Below are positions 44,465-51,924 of a stretch of 64,000 nucleotides of DNA, piece by piece; positions within the stretch are counted from its first letter, which is position 1, and every line of letters starts with the position of its first letter. This stretch comes from Streptomyces brasiliensis (GTDB lineage: Bacteria > Actinomycetota > Actinomycetes > Streptomycetales > Streptomycetaceae). The position numbers and the translations under genes were made by a program. The notes below the pieces were generated by a model. That model worked only from the letters and a program-made list of their open reading frames with translations, was not told where the DNA came from and did no database searches. The stretch spans positions 44,452-108,451 of the forward strand of contig NZ_BMQA01000028.1 in NCBI RefSeq assembly GCF_014647875.1, written 5' to 3'.

Positions 44465-45106
44465 CTACTCCGCCGCGCCGTACAACCGGTCGCCCGCATC
44501 GCCCAGGCCCGGGACGATGTAGCCCAGCTCGTTCAAGTGGTCGTCCACCGCCGCCGTGACCACGGTGACAGGGGTGCCCGCCAGTTCGCGTTCCATCAGG
44601 GCGACGCCCTCGGGGGCCGCCAGCAGGACCACCGCCGTCACGTCGTCCGCGCCGCGCTTGATCAGTTCCTGTATCGCCGCGACCAGCGTGCCGCCCGTGG
44701 CGAGCATCGGGTCCAGAACGTACACCTGACGGCCCGAGAGGTCCTCCGGCATGCGCGTGGCGTAGGTCGACGCCTGCAGGGTCTCCTCGTTGCGGATCAT
44801 GCCCAGGAAGCCCACCTCGGCGGTCGGCAGCAGCCGGACCATGCCATCCAGCATGCCGAGCCCGGCGCGCAGGATCGGCACGACCAGCGGACGCGGGTGG
44901 GACAGCTTGACGCCGGTCGTCGTGGCGACCGGCGTGGCGATGTCGACCTGCTCGGTCCGCACGTCCCGGGTGGCCTCGTAGGCGAGCAGGGTGACCAGTT
45001 CGTCGGCGAGCCGGCGGAAAGTCGCGGAGTCGGTGCGCCGGTCGCGCAGCGTGGTGAGCTTGTGGGCGACCAGAGGGTGGTCGACGACGTGGAGACGCAT
45101 GTCCAT
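44465..45106 (-). CDS. upp: Uracil phosphoribosyltransferase
   Basis: 213 residues; salvages uracil to UMP with PRPP. HPLVAHKLTTLRD start, PRPP loop VYVLDPMLATGGTLVAAI, uracil site YIVPGLGDAGDRLYG. TACTGT lies about seven bases before the ATG at 45106, so the mRNA may be leaderless; ATG 45100 is an alternative. Confidence 0.96.
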   Translation of the reverse strand: MDMRLHVVDHPLVAHKLTTLRDRRTDSATFRRLADELVTLLAYEATRDVRTEQVDIATPVATTTGVKLSHPRPLVVPILRAGLGMLDGMVRLLPTAEVGFLGMIRNEETLQASTYATRMPEDLSGRQVYVLDPMLATGGTLVAAIQELIKRGADDVTAVVLLAAPEGVALMERELAGTPVTVVTAAVDDHLNELGYIVPGLGDAGDRLYGAAE

Positions 45107-45204
45107 AACAGTAACCGCGCTGCCCAGCACCTCGCGGCACCTCACGCTGGCATCAAACCGCCCGTCCGGGGGAAGGTGGGAGGACGGACCGGGGTGGTGA
45201 GCCG

Positions 45205-45414
45205 ATGCCTGACCTGCCTGACAGCGATCCCGACGCCGCGAAAGAGGCCGCCGGGCGCGTCGCCCCGGAGTCGGACGCCGAACGACGGCGCCGCCGGGCC
45301 CGGTTCCTGCGCGAGCTCGCCGAGGCGCGCGAGCTGCGTGACCGCGTCCAGCCGCGCCGCGCCAAGGTCGCCCGGTTGCGGCACGCGATGCGCATGCGCA
45401 CGTTCCGCTGGTAG
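45205..45414 (+). CDS. Small basic conserved protein
   Basis: 69 residues, ATG after GGTGGTGAG. Arg/Glu-rich helix ERRRRRARFLRELAEARELR and basic end RLRHAMRMRTFRW; looks like a nucleic-acid or ribosome-associated helix. Divergent from upp by about 100 bases. Unknown function. Confidence 0.6.
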   Translation: MPDLPDSDPDAAKEAAGRVAPESDAERRRRRARFLRELAEARELRDRVQPRRAKVARLRHAMRMRTFRW

Positions 45415-45714
45415 GGAAGATCCCCGATCGCCGGGACGTTCACCCGAAGGCCGTGCGTGACCGGCGCGTAAAGCCGCGTACGATCCGCAGGTGGCGGCAA
45501 CGAGTGCGCTGGTGACTGCTTCACGGACGTACGGGTGTCTCTTTGCACACGTGCGATCAAAACTGCCGGACACAGGGAGCCGAAGACGTCCCCTGAACGC
45601 CTTGTTTCTGCCACGATTCCGAGTGGGTGGGGCTCGGAGCAAAGCTCTCCCCGCCCAGAACCTCCGCCGGGGGGACCCCCAACCGGCACGCCTATGACCA
45701 GTGGGAGAGTCACG
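45415..45714. other. Intergenic region upstream of tRNA deaminase-associated gene
   Basis: No gene. Contains an imperfect stem around GGGGCTCGGAGC-AAA-GCTCTCCCC (about 45628-45651) and the palindrome GGGGGACCCCC (about 45670-45680), a short element that recurs in Streptomyces intergenic DNA. Likely promoter of the following operon. Confidence 0.4.
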
Positions 45715-46251
45715 GTGTACTTCGCCGCACTGCTCGCGCGCACCGAAGACGGGTGGGAAGCGAGCGACACAGAGCTCGACGATGTGGAGACCCTGTCGGA
45801 TCTGGCCGACCTGGCCCGGGAAGCCTCTCCCGACGAGGACACGGTGCTCGTCCTGATCGAGCAGGAGGACGCCTGGTTCGGCGTCGTCCGCATCGATGGT
45901 GAGGACGACCCCCGCATCTACGTCTCGGACGCCGCCGCCGCTGCCCGCAGCGCATACGGCGAGCTGCTGCTCACGGACGAACTGCTCGGCCGCGAGCCCG
46001 GCTCGGACGGCCCCGACCTGGACGCCCTGGACCTCGACGGCACGGAAGACGGCGAGTCCGACGAGTCCGACGACGAGTCCGACGACGGCCCCGACGCCGA
46101 TGCGGTGACGCACGGCCCGGTGGGCGACAGCGAGATCCTCGACGACCTCGGCGTCGGCGAGAAGGAACTGCGCGCCCTGGACGCGGAGGACGCGCTGGGT
46201 TCGATCGCCGAGGCCCTGGGCGCCTCGGAGGTGCTGGAGACCGTCCGCTGA
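45715..46251 (+). CDS. tRNA adenosine deaminase-associated protein
   Basis: 178 residues. VYFAALLARTEDGWEASDTE start, very acidic middle (Asp/Glu/Ser run about 112-135), C-terminal LGASEVLETVR. This actinobacterial family nearly always precedes tadA. GTG start at 45715 has GGGAG nine bases upstream; the ATG at 45694 overlaps the palindromic element. Confidence 0.88.
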   Translation: MYFAALLARTEDGWEASDTELDDVETLSDLADLAREASPDEDTVLVLIEQEDAWFGVVRIDGEDDPRIYVSDAAAAARSAYGELLLTDELLGREPGSDGPDLDALDLDGTEDGESDESDDESDDGPDADAVTHGPVGDSEILDDLGVGEKELRALDAEDALGSIAEALGASEVLETVR

Positions 46252-46283
46252 CCGCCGCCGAGACGGCCGGCACCCCGGACCCG

Positions 46284-46739
46284 GTGCGCGACCGCTGGCG
46301 GCCCGCGATGCGGCTCGCCCTGGCCGAGGCCGAGCGGGCCGTCGTCGGCGGGGACGTCCCCGTCGGCGCCGTCGTGCTGTCTCCGGACGGTACGACGGTC
46401 CTCGCCAGGGGCCACAACGAGCGCGAGGCCACCGGCGACCCCACGGCGCACGCCGAGGTGCTCGCGCTCCGGCGCGCCGCCGCGGCGCTCGGCGAGTGGC
46501 GGTTGGCCGGCTGCACGCTCGTGGTCACGCTTGAGCCCTGCACCATGTGCGCGGGAGCGCTCGTGCAGGCTCGGGTGGACCGGGTGGTCTACGGCGCGCG
46601 CGACGAGAAGGCGGGCGCGGCCGGCTCCCTGTGGGACCTCGTACGGGACCGGCGGCTCAACCACCGGCCCGAGGTCGTCGAGGGCGTACTCGCCGGGGAG
46701 AGCGCCCGGCTGCTCACCGACTTCTTCCGGGACCGCTGA
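46284..46739 (+). CDS. tadA: tRNA-specific adenosine deaminase
   Basis: 151 residues. Zinc deaminase: AHAEVLALRRA (His and catalytic Glu) and LEPCTMCAGALVQARV (two Cys). Converts wobble A34 of tRNA-Arg(ACG) to inosine. The GTG at 46284 lacks a ribosome site and is 32 bases from the previous stop; coupling is likely and the true start may be slightly upstream. Confidence 0.95.
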   Translation: MRDRWRPAMRLALAEAERAVVGGDVPVGAVVLSPDGTTVLARGHNEREATGDPTAHAEVLALRRAAAALGEWRLAGCTLVVTLEPCTMCAGALVQARVDRVVYGARDEKAGAAGSLWDLVRDRRLNHRPEVVEGVLAGESARLLTDFFRDR

Positions 46740-46789
46740 GCGGGAAACGGATTTCTGACCATGGCCCACCGTGCTGTAAGGTCTCCCTC

Positions 46790-46874
46790 GGTAGCGTGTC
46801 CGAGCGGCCGAAGGAGCTCGCCTCGAAAGCGAGTGTGGCGCAAGTCACCGAGGGTTCAAATCCCTCCGCTACCG
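46790..46874 (+). tRNA. tRNA-Ser(CGA)
   Basis: Class II tRNA: acceptor GGTAGCG/CGCTACC, anticodon loop CTCGAAA (CGA), long variable arm, T loop TTCAAAT. CCA not encoded. Integration target of element B. Confidence 0.97.
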
Positions 46875-46875
46875 C
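46821..46875 (+). repeat. attL, element B (55 bp)
   Basis: Identical to 58745-58799; starts at the anticodon loop and ends one base past the tRNA discriminator. Confidence 0.93.
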
Positions 46876-46882
46876 AGGTAGA

Positions 46883-46915
46883 CGAAGGGTCCGGCTCACC
46901 ACGCCGGACCCTTCG
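46883..46915. terminator. Hairpin between tRNA-Ser(CGA) and int
   Basis: CGAAGGGTCCGGC / GCCGGACCCTTCG with seven-base loop; can stop both tRNA and int transcripts. Confidence 0.85.
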
Positions 46916-46924
46916 CGCATCTCC

Positions 46925-46942
46925 GTCTCAGTTTCCGTCTCA
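46925..46942. repeat. Arm-type repeat, left end of element B
   Basis: GTCTCAGTTTCCGTCTCA; the second hexamer overlaps the int stop codon, exactly as in element A. Confidence 0.6.
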
Positions 46943-48226
46943 GTTGGCCCGTACGAGTGCCCCGGCGGCCCCGTCGTCATCGTCGCCCGATCCGTCTCCG
47001 GATGACTTCCAGATGAGCCCGTCGACGCGTTCAGCGACCTCGTTCCGGACGGTGTCCACCATGTGCTGGTACCGCGCGGCCATGGCCGTGGTGGACCACC
47101 CCATGAGCCCCATCACGGCACGCTCGGAGACTCCGAGGATCAGCAGCACCGTGGCGGCCGTGTGGCGAGCGTCGTGCAACCGCCCGTCCCTCACCTTGGC
47201 GGCTTCGAGCAACTCCTTCCAGTCGTCGTAGTCCGTCCGGGGGGAGGTGCCCCGACCGGTCGGGGTCGCGAACAGCCATCCTTCGTCGGTCCAGTCGTCG
47301 CCAACCGCTGCGCGTTCGGCATCCTGCTTGGCCCGGTGGGCCCGGAGCAGGTCCACGAGCTGTGCGGGCAGACCCACGGCGCGCCGTCCCGCCTTCGACT
47401 TGGTGTCGGCCGTCTCGGGGTTCGTCCGCTGGCGCTGCGGGCAGTAGCCGGGCTTCCGCCCGCACGTGTCCCCGCATCCGTGGGCGTAGCGCGGGCGGCG
47501 GCGACTCCGACGCACCATCAGGATGCCCCGGGTCAAGTCGACATCGGTCCACTTGAGTCCCAGTGCCTCCCCTTGCCGCAGTCCGAGCGCGAGCGCCACG
47601 GCCCATCGTGCGGAGTTCCGACGGTCGTCGGCGGTCCGCAACAATCGCTGGACCTCTTCGACAGTGAAGGGCTCCACCTCCTCTTCCCGGATGCGGGGGG
47701 CCTTGGCGAGTTGGACGGGGTTCCTCCCCAGGTGACCACGCCGTACCGCCTCGTTCAGCGCGGTGCGGAAGGTCCGGTGAATCTGGTGGATCGTGCCCGC
47801 CTTGCGGCCGTCGGCCTGCATGTTCCCGTAGAAGCGCTCGATGTGTTCCGGCCGGAGCTTGTCGAGTCGGTGGGCACCGAGGGCGGGGATCAGGTGCTTT
47901 CGGACGGCTACGCCGTAGCCGACCATGGTGTTCTCGTTCACTGCGAGGGGCGCGATGCTGTCGACCCAATGGGTCAGCCACGTCTTGACCGTCCAGGGCT
48001 TCCCCGGCTTGGCCAGGGTCTTGGCTTCCCGTTGTTTCTCCAGGTCACGAACGGCGGCGGTCACTTCGGCGCGGGTCTTGCGTTCGACGTGGCGGCGGTC
48101 TGGTTTGCCGTCGTCACGGATGCCGACGGTGACGCGGCCGTGCCACTTCCCGTCCTTGCCCTGGTAGATGGACGACCGGCCATTCGGCTGTCGGGTGCGC
48201 TTCTTCTCGTTGTCGGCTTCGGCCAT
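46940..48226 (-). CDS. int: Tyrosine recombinase (integrase) of element B
   Basis: 428 residues. AP2-like arm-binding start (GRSSIYQGKDGKWHGRVTVG), SAM-like core-binding region (about 78-165), catalytic domain with Arg217 (ALGLRQGEALGL), His351/Arg354 (GRLHDARHT) and Tyr386 (AARYQHMV). A Cys-rich insert HGCGDTCGRKPGYCPQ (249-264) is unusual for this fold. ATG at 48226 follows GAGGAG. Drives insertion into and, with Xis, excision from tRNA-Ser(CGA). Confidence 0.96.
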   Translation of the reverse strand: MAEADNEKKRTRQPNGRSSIYQGKDGKWHGRVTVGIRDDGKPDRRHVERKTRAEVTAAVRDLEKQREAKTLAKPGKPWTVKTWLTHWVDSIAPLAVNENTMVGYGVAVRKHLIPALGAHRLDKLRPEHIERFYGNMQADGRKAGTIHQIHRTFRTALNEAVRRGHLGRNPVQLAKAPRIREEEVEPFTVEEVQRLLRTADDRRNSARWAVALALGLRQGEALGLKWTDVDLTRGILMVRRSRRRPRYAHGCGDTCGRKPGYCPQRQRTNPETADTKSKAGRRAVGLPAQLVDLLRAHRAKQDAERAAVGDDWTDEGWLFATPTGRGTSPRTDYDDWKELLEAAKVRDGRLHDARHTAATVLLILGVSERAVMGLMGWSTTAMAARYQHMVDTVRNEVAERVDGLIWKSSGDGSGDDDDGAAGALVRAN

Positions 48227-48237
48227 ACGTGTACTCC

Positions 48238-48468
48238 TCAGGCAGCAGCGCGGGCGGGACTGTGGGGCTTGCGGCGGCGGGTGACGAACTCGGGTACGGC
48301 GTCGGCAGGGATGCGACGGAGGTGGCCGACGGTGATGGACTCCAGCTCTCCGGAACTGATGAGCCGGTAGCAGACGGTTCGGCCGATCTGGAGTCGGCGG
48401 GCGGCTTCTTCGACGGTCAGAAGCACAAGGGTGGGGTCGATGGCATCGGCGAGGTTGGCCGTGTCCAT
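48238..48468 (-). CDS. xis: Excisionase-like MerR-type HTH protein
   Basis: 76 residues; LTVEEAARRLQIGRTVCYRL is the HTH_17 signature of AICE Xis proteins and GHLRRIPADAVPEFV the wing. Directly upstream of int (11-base gap). ATG at 48468 follows GAAGGAG-like bases. Confidence 0.9.
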   Translation of the reverse strand: MDTANLADAIDPTLVLLTVEEAARRLQIGRTVCYRLISSGELESITVGHLRRIPADAVPEFVTRRRKPHSPARAAA

Positions 48469-48536
48469 ACGGATGACGCTCCTTCGTCTCACGGGTGGGG
48501 ATTCGGAGCGGGCCCCCAGGGGCCCCTTTCTGAGGG

Positions 48537-48738
48537 CCGCTACTTCCGCTACCGCCGCTACCGCGCAGGTCAGGGGCCTGTTGGAGGTAGCGGGAGGGGG
48601 TAGCGGTAGCGGATGGGTAGCGGCGCGGTAGCGGCAACTCAGACCGGTTGCCGCTACCGCGTTGTTGCTGGTCAGGCCACGTTTTCGGTGCCCGGTAGCG
48701 GAGGTAGCGGACTTTCCGGGGGTGGGGGGCAGTAGCGG
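48537..48738. repeat. Cluster of 12 GGTAGCGG/CCGCTACC octamers (iteron-like)
   Basis: Copies start at 48537, 48546, 48555, 48586, 48599, 48605, 48616, 48627, 48651, 48694, 48703 and 48731, four in inverted orientation; the first and last have one mismatch. Spacing is mostly 6-13 bases. The cluster fills the xis-DUF3631 gap and overlaps the 3' end of the DUF3631 gene. Candidate replication origin or TraB-recognition locus. Confidence 0.8.
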
Positions 48739-49817
48739 GCCCACGCGTCCCACAGATCGGCGGCGTAGTAGCCCTTGAGGACACTCCCGGCGGTCTTGAT
48801 GTTGCGGGAGGCGATGGGCTCGTTGTCGGCCGTCATGTACTCCGCGAGCATCCGGCCCAGGCGCCGGTTGTCGAGCGGCTTGCCGTGCATGTCCGCCCAG
48901 GGAGCGTCGTCGAGGGCGTTGAGCCGGTCGAGGATGGCGACCGTGGGCAGGCGGTCGATGCCGGTCATGACGTGGTCGCGTAGATCAGTCAGGAGGCGAA
49001 CCCCGAGACTGCCTTTGTCGTTGGCCTTGGACGCGGTCACGAGCGTTACGCACGCAGCGCGGGCCCGCTCGGGCCAGTCGCCGCCGACTGCGTCGGCGAT
49101 GGCGAGCAGGGGTTCCCACACGTCGGCCGGTCGGTCGGTGACGCCGTCGGGCATGTCCGGCCATGCGCCCATGACGAAGCCTCGGGCGTGCTCCGCCCAC
49201 TGTGCGAGGCGGTCACGGAGCTTGTGCCCCTCGGCCTCGTGGACGCGGGCCCGGAAGGATTCCACGGACTCGTTCCGTGCCCGCCGGCGCATGCGGATGA
49301 CGACTGAGCGGGTCATGATCGTGTCGGGGAGAGAGCCGAGTCCGGCGACCGCGACGGCGCAGTACGAGGGGAACGCCTGAACGGTCTGGTTGCCGCCGTC
49401 GCCGATGCACCGGTAGGTGACCCCGGTACGACGGTGACCGGCATTGAGGAACCCGCGCAGCTCCTCGTTGTCCCCCGCCTTCGGGCCGAAGATGGTGTCG
49501 ATCTCGTCGAACAGGATCGTCGGCCGCCCGTTCGCCCCGGACACGGACCGGAACAGCGCGGCGGCGGACGCGTTCACGGCCGTCATCGGCTGCGGCACCA
49601 GCGTCTCCACGATCTCCAGCGCCCGCGACTTCCCCGACCCCGGCTCCGGGGACAAGAACGCCAGACGCGGCGTGGAGTCGAAGCACTCCAGCAGGTGCGC
49701 GTGCGCGTCCCACAGGGCCACGGCCACGTAGGCGGCTTCGTGGGGGAAGACGTTGAAGCGGCGGTGGAAGGCTTCCACCTCGTCCAGCAGCGCGGCCCCG
49801 TCGATGGTGGGGGTCAT
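48672..49817 (-). CDS. DUF3631 P-loop ATPase, AICE replication module
   Basis: 381 residues. Walker A SPEPGSGKSRALE, Walker B TILFDEIDTIFGPK, then the DUF3631 C-terminal half (DRPADVWEPLLAIADAVGGD, WADMHGKPLDNRRLGRML). Found next to prim-pol genes in AICEs and thought to be a helicase-like replication initiator. ATG overlaps the preceding stop (ATGA). Its Pro-rich tail is encoded by the octamer repeats. Confidence 0.85.
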   Translation of the reverse strand: MTPTIDGAALLDEVEAFHRRFNVFPHEAAYVAVALWDAHAHLLECFDSTPRLAFLSPEPGSGKSRALEIVETLVPQPMTAVNASAAALFRSVSGANGRPTILFDEIDTIFGPKAGDNEELRGFLNAGHRRTGVTYRCIGDGGNQTVQAFPSYCAVAVAGLGSLPDTIMTRSVVIRMRRRARNESVESFRARVHEAEGHKLRDRLAQWAEHARGFVMGAWPDMPDGVTDRPADVWEPLLAIADAVGGDWPERARAACVTLVTASKANDKGSLGVRLLTDLRDHVMTGIDRLPTVAILDRLNALDDAPWADMHGKPLDNRRLGRMLAEYMTADNEPIASRNIKTAGSVLKGYYAADLWDAWARYCPPPPESPLPPLPGTENVA

Positions 49818-50248
49818 GCGGCGTTCCTCCGTTCGGGGAGCGGTGCGGGTGTGCCGGTGCAGGCGGACTTGTGGGCGTCGTACTCCGCGACAAGCGCGGC
49901 CACAGCGCGTTGGCCGGTGGCCGTACCGGTCTGTCCGCAGGTGCAGGCGTAGGCGGCACGTGGGGTGTCGCCGTAGCGCTTGGACCAGCGGGCCCCGTCC
50001 CAGTGGTCGCGGTAGACGGGTGGGGCGTAGACGCGGATACCGGGGTGGTCCGGTGTGGGGTCTGGACTGGGGGCGGGGTCCGCGTCGGGGGCCGGAGAAC
50101 GGTCAGGGAGAAAAGCAGTGACGACGCCCTTGCGGGCGGCGCCTTTCGGCCCGCCCACGATGGGTCGGGGTGCGGTCCATCGGGCGGCATCCGGGCCGTC
50201 GGGGGTGGCGCTGACGCTCTTCAGGGAGGGGCGGGGAGGGGTGCTCAT
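49814..50248 (-). CDS. Hypothetical protein with C-terminal zinc-ribbon-like motif
   Basis: 144 residues. Pro/Asp-rich front, then YACTCGQTGTATGQRAV and HKSACTG giving a CxC...HxxxC set that may bind zinc. Four-base overlaps with prim-pol and DUF3631 genes put it in the replication operon; possibly an accessory factor. Confidence 0.6.
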   Translation of the reverse strand: MSTPPRPSLKSVSATPDGPDAARWTAPRPIVGGPKGAARKGVVTAFLPDRSPAPDADPAPSPDPTPDHPGIRVYAPPVYRDHWDGARWSKRYGDTPRAAYACTCGQTGTATGQRAVAALVAEYDAHKSACTGTPAPLPERRNAA

Positions 50249-51150
50249 GCCGTCTCCCGCCTGGTCTGGTTGTGGGTGATGGACCAGTTCAGAGCGCTGC
50301 GGAGGGTGGAGCGGCACTCGGAGACGGTGAGTCCGGCCGCCTCCCCCGCCTCCTGAAGAGCCTGCTCGACCACGTGCCGGGGGAGGTCGCCCCACGCGAC
50401 GAACCGTCCCAGGGCGCGCGCCGCGACGAACAACTTCCGCTCGCGCTCCCCGTGTTGGGCCGTGGCGACGTTCCGCGTCTCGTTGACGAGCGCTACATCC
50501 GCATATCGACGGGATTGTCCCGCCATGGCCACTGAGGGCGCCTCAGAGGCTTTGGGAGCGGGTTGCAGGATGGTTTGGAGCCAGGAGGGCAGTACGGCCG
50601 TCTCGGGGCCGCACAGAGCCTCGTACGTTCCGGCAGGGGTGGTGCTGCCCGCCGCGACGACGTAGCCGCCCCACGCGCGAGTGTCGACTAACTCTCCGAT
50701 GGTTCCTGCCGTGTTGGACAGGCGGACGCCGTCCGGGGCGGTGAAGTACAGGTGCTCTCCACCGCTCGCGGTCCGCACCCGGTAGGTGGTGGGGACGGTG
50801 TGCCCGGCGCGCTCGCAGAGCGCTGCGAAGGTCGCCGCGCCGCCAGGCGCGTCCGAACTGCCCTTGTCCTTGGGCACGTCCAGGTCGACGACCAGCAGCC
50901 CAGACGGGCCGGTCGCGATGCCGACATTGAACGGCGCCCGCGACCAGGCGGCACGGATGCGCTCCGGGTCGGTGGTCGCGCGCTGCTCCCACTTCAGGTG
51001 CCTACGGACGCACTCGCCGGTGCGGGTGCAAGCGCGTTCGCCGTGCAGTGCCGGGGGCTTGCCGCCAGGACGGAGAGGGAAGACGTGCCAGCCGCGTTCG
51101 GCTGCGTCCAGTGCCGCGCGGAGCAGCGCGGTACGGGGGTCATGGGTCAT
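50245..51150 (-). CDS. Bifunctional DNA primase/polymerase (prim-pol)
   Basis: 301 residues. Archaeo-eukaryotic primase fold: GWHVFPLRPGGKPP start, DxD in GLLVVDLDVPKDKG, sxH in RTASGGEHLYFTAPDG. C-terminal part carries a small helical domain. Starts replication of the excised element. ATG at 51150 follows GGAGG. Confidence 0.9.
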   Translation of the reverse strand: MTHDPRTALLRAALDAAERGWHVFPLRPGGKPPALHGERACTRTGECVRRHLKWEQRATTDPERIRAAWSRAPFNVGIATGPSGLLVVDLDVPKDKGSSDAPGGAATFAALCERAGHTVPTTYRVRTASGGEHLYFTAPDGVRLSNTAGTIGELVDTRAWGGYVVAAGSTTPAGTYEALCGPETAVLPSWLQTILQPAPKASEAPSVAMAGQSRRYADVALVNETRNVATAQHGERERKLFVAARALGRFVAWGDLPRHVVEQALQEAGEAAGLTVSECRSTLRSALNWSITHNQTRRETA

Positions 51151-51190
51151 GCTGAGAGACCTCCAACAGGTCTGTTGTGGATTGGTTGGG

Positions 51191-51235
51191 CAAGGGCGAC
51201 CCCGGATCTTTGGCGAGACGGTGGGGTCGCCCTTG
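51191..51235 (-). terminator. Hairpin downstream of spd membrane gene
   Basis: CAAGGGCGACCCC (51191-51203) / GGGGTCGCCCTTG (51223-51235), 13-bp stem between the spd and prim-pol transcription units. Confidence 0.8.
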
Positions 51236-51238
51236 GCG

Positions 51239-51721
51239 TCAGTGCTGGTTGTTGGTCTTGGCCCACACACCGGTCGTGCGGCTGTGGACGGTGCGCTGGT
51301 CCTGGTAGACGGGGCCCTCGTAGTGGTGGTGGTGCTCCTCGGGCAGCACGTTCTTGGCGCGCTTGGCAAGCCGTGCGAGGGCGAGCACGAGGGCGGTGGG
51401 CGCGCCGAACACGAGGCCGCACACGACCGGGTCGGCGAACTGGGACACGTACATGAGCACGGCCGCCGTGCCACCGACCATGGCGGTGGTGGCGCCGCCC
51501 GCGAGCATGAGCACGCTCGCGTCGGTGGCGCCCTGGCTCATCGGCGGCCGTCCGGGCTGAGCCACGGCCGGGGTGGGGCCGTGCGCGGGCACCGGGGTGT
51601 CGTCGCGGTAGGCGGTGGGCCGGTAGGCGTCGGCGATGATCCGCCGGGCCTCTGCGGCGGCCTCATCGTCGGTCATCCGGGCGTCCGGGCGGAGGGTGTC
51701 GGGGGTGGTCTCGGGGTACAT
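51239..51721 (-). CDS. Spread (Spd-like) membrane protein
   Basis: 160 residues. Two membrane helices (LMLAGGATTAMVGGTAAVLM and PVVCGLVFGAPTALVLALAR), then HHHHYEGPVYQDQRTVHSRT. Position beside traB and topology fit intramycelial plasmid-spreading proteins; no catalytic motif. Confidence 0.65.
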   Translation of the reverse strand: MYPETTPDTLRPDARMTDDEAAAEARRIIADAYRPTAYRDDTPVPAHGPTPAVAQPGRPPMSQGATDASVLMLAGGATTAMVGGTAAVLMYVSQFADPVVCGLVFGAPTALVLALARLAKRAKNVLPEEHHHHYEGPVYQDQRTVHSRTTGVWAKTNNQH

Positions 51722-51744
51722 GCGGAATCCCTTCCGAACATGGC

Positions 51745-51884
51745 TCAGGGAGGCGGAGACACCCCCTGCCGGGAGTGCTCTGGAGGGGTTTTCGGGGGTC
51801 TGACCTGCACGCCTCCCTGCCTCCCTGAACGATCATTCGTGCAGGTCAGGTACAGGGAAGCGGGTCAGGGAGGGGGTCAGGGAG
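51745..51884. repeat. CAGGGAGG repeat cluster and 12-bp inverted repeat downstream of traB (clt candidate)
   Basis: TCAGGGAGG-like units at 51745, 51865 and 51877 and inverted CCTCCCTG units at 51812 and 51820. CTGACCTGCACG (51800-51811) and CGTGCAGGTCAG (51838-51849) form a perfect inverted repeat round the inverted units. Location just past the traB stop is where clt loci of Streptomyces plasmids lie. Confidence 0.55.
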
Positions 51885-51924
51885 TTCTCCCCGCCTCCCC
51901 GCCCGGGACGGGGTCGCCTCCCCG

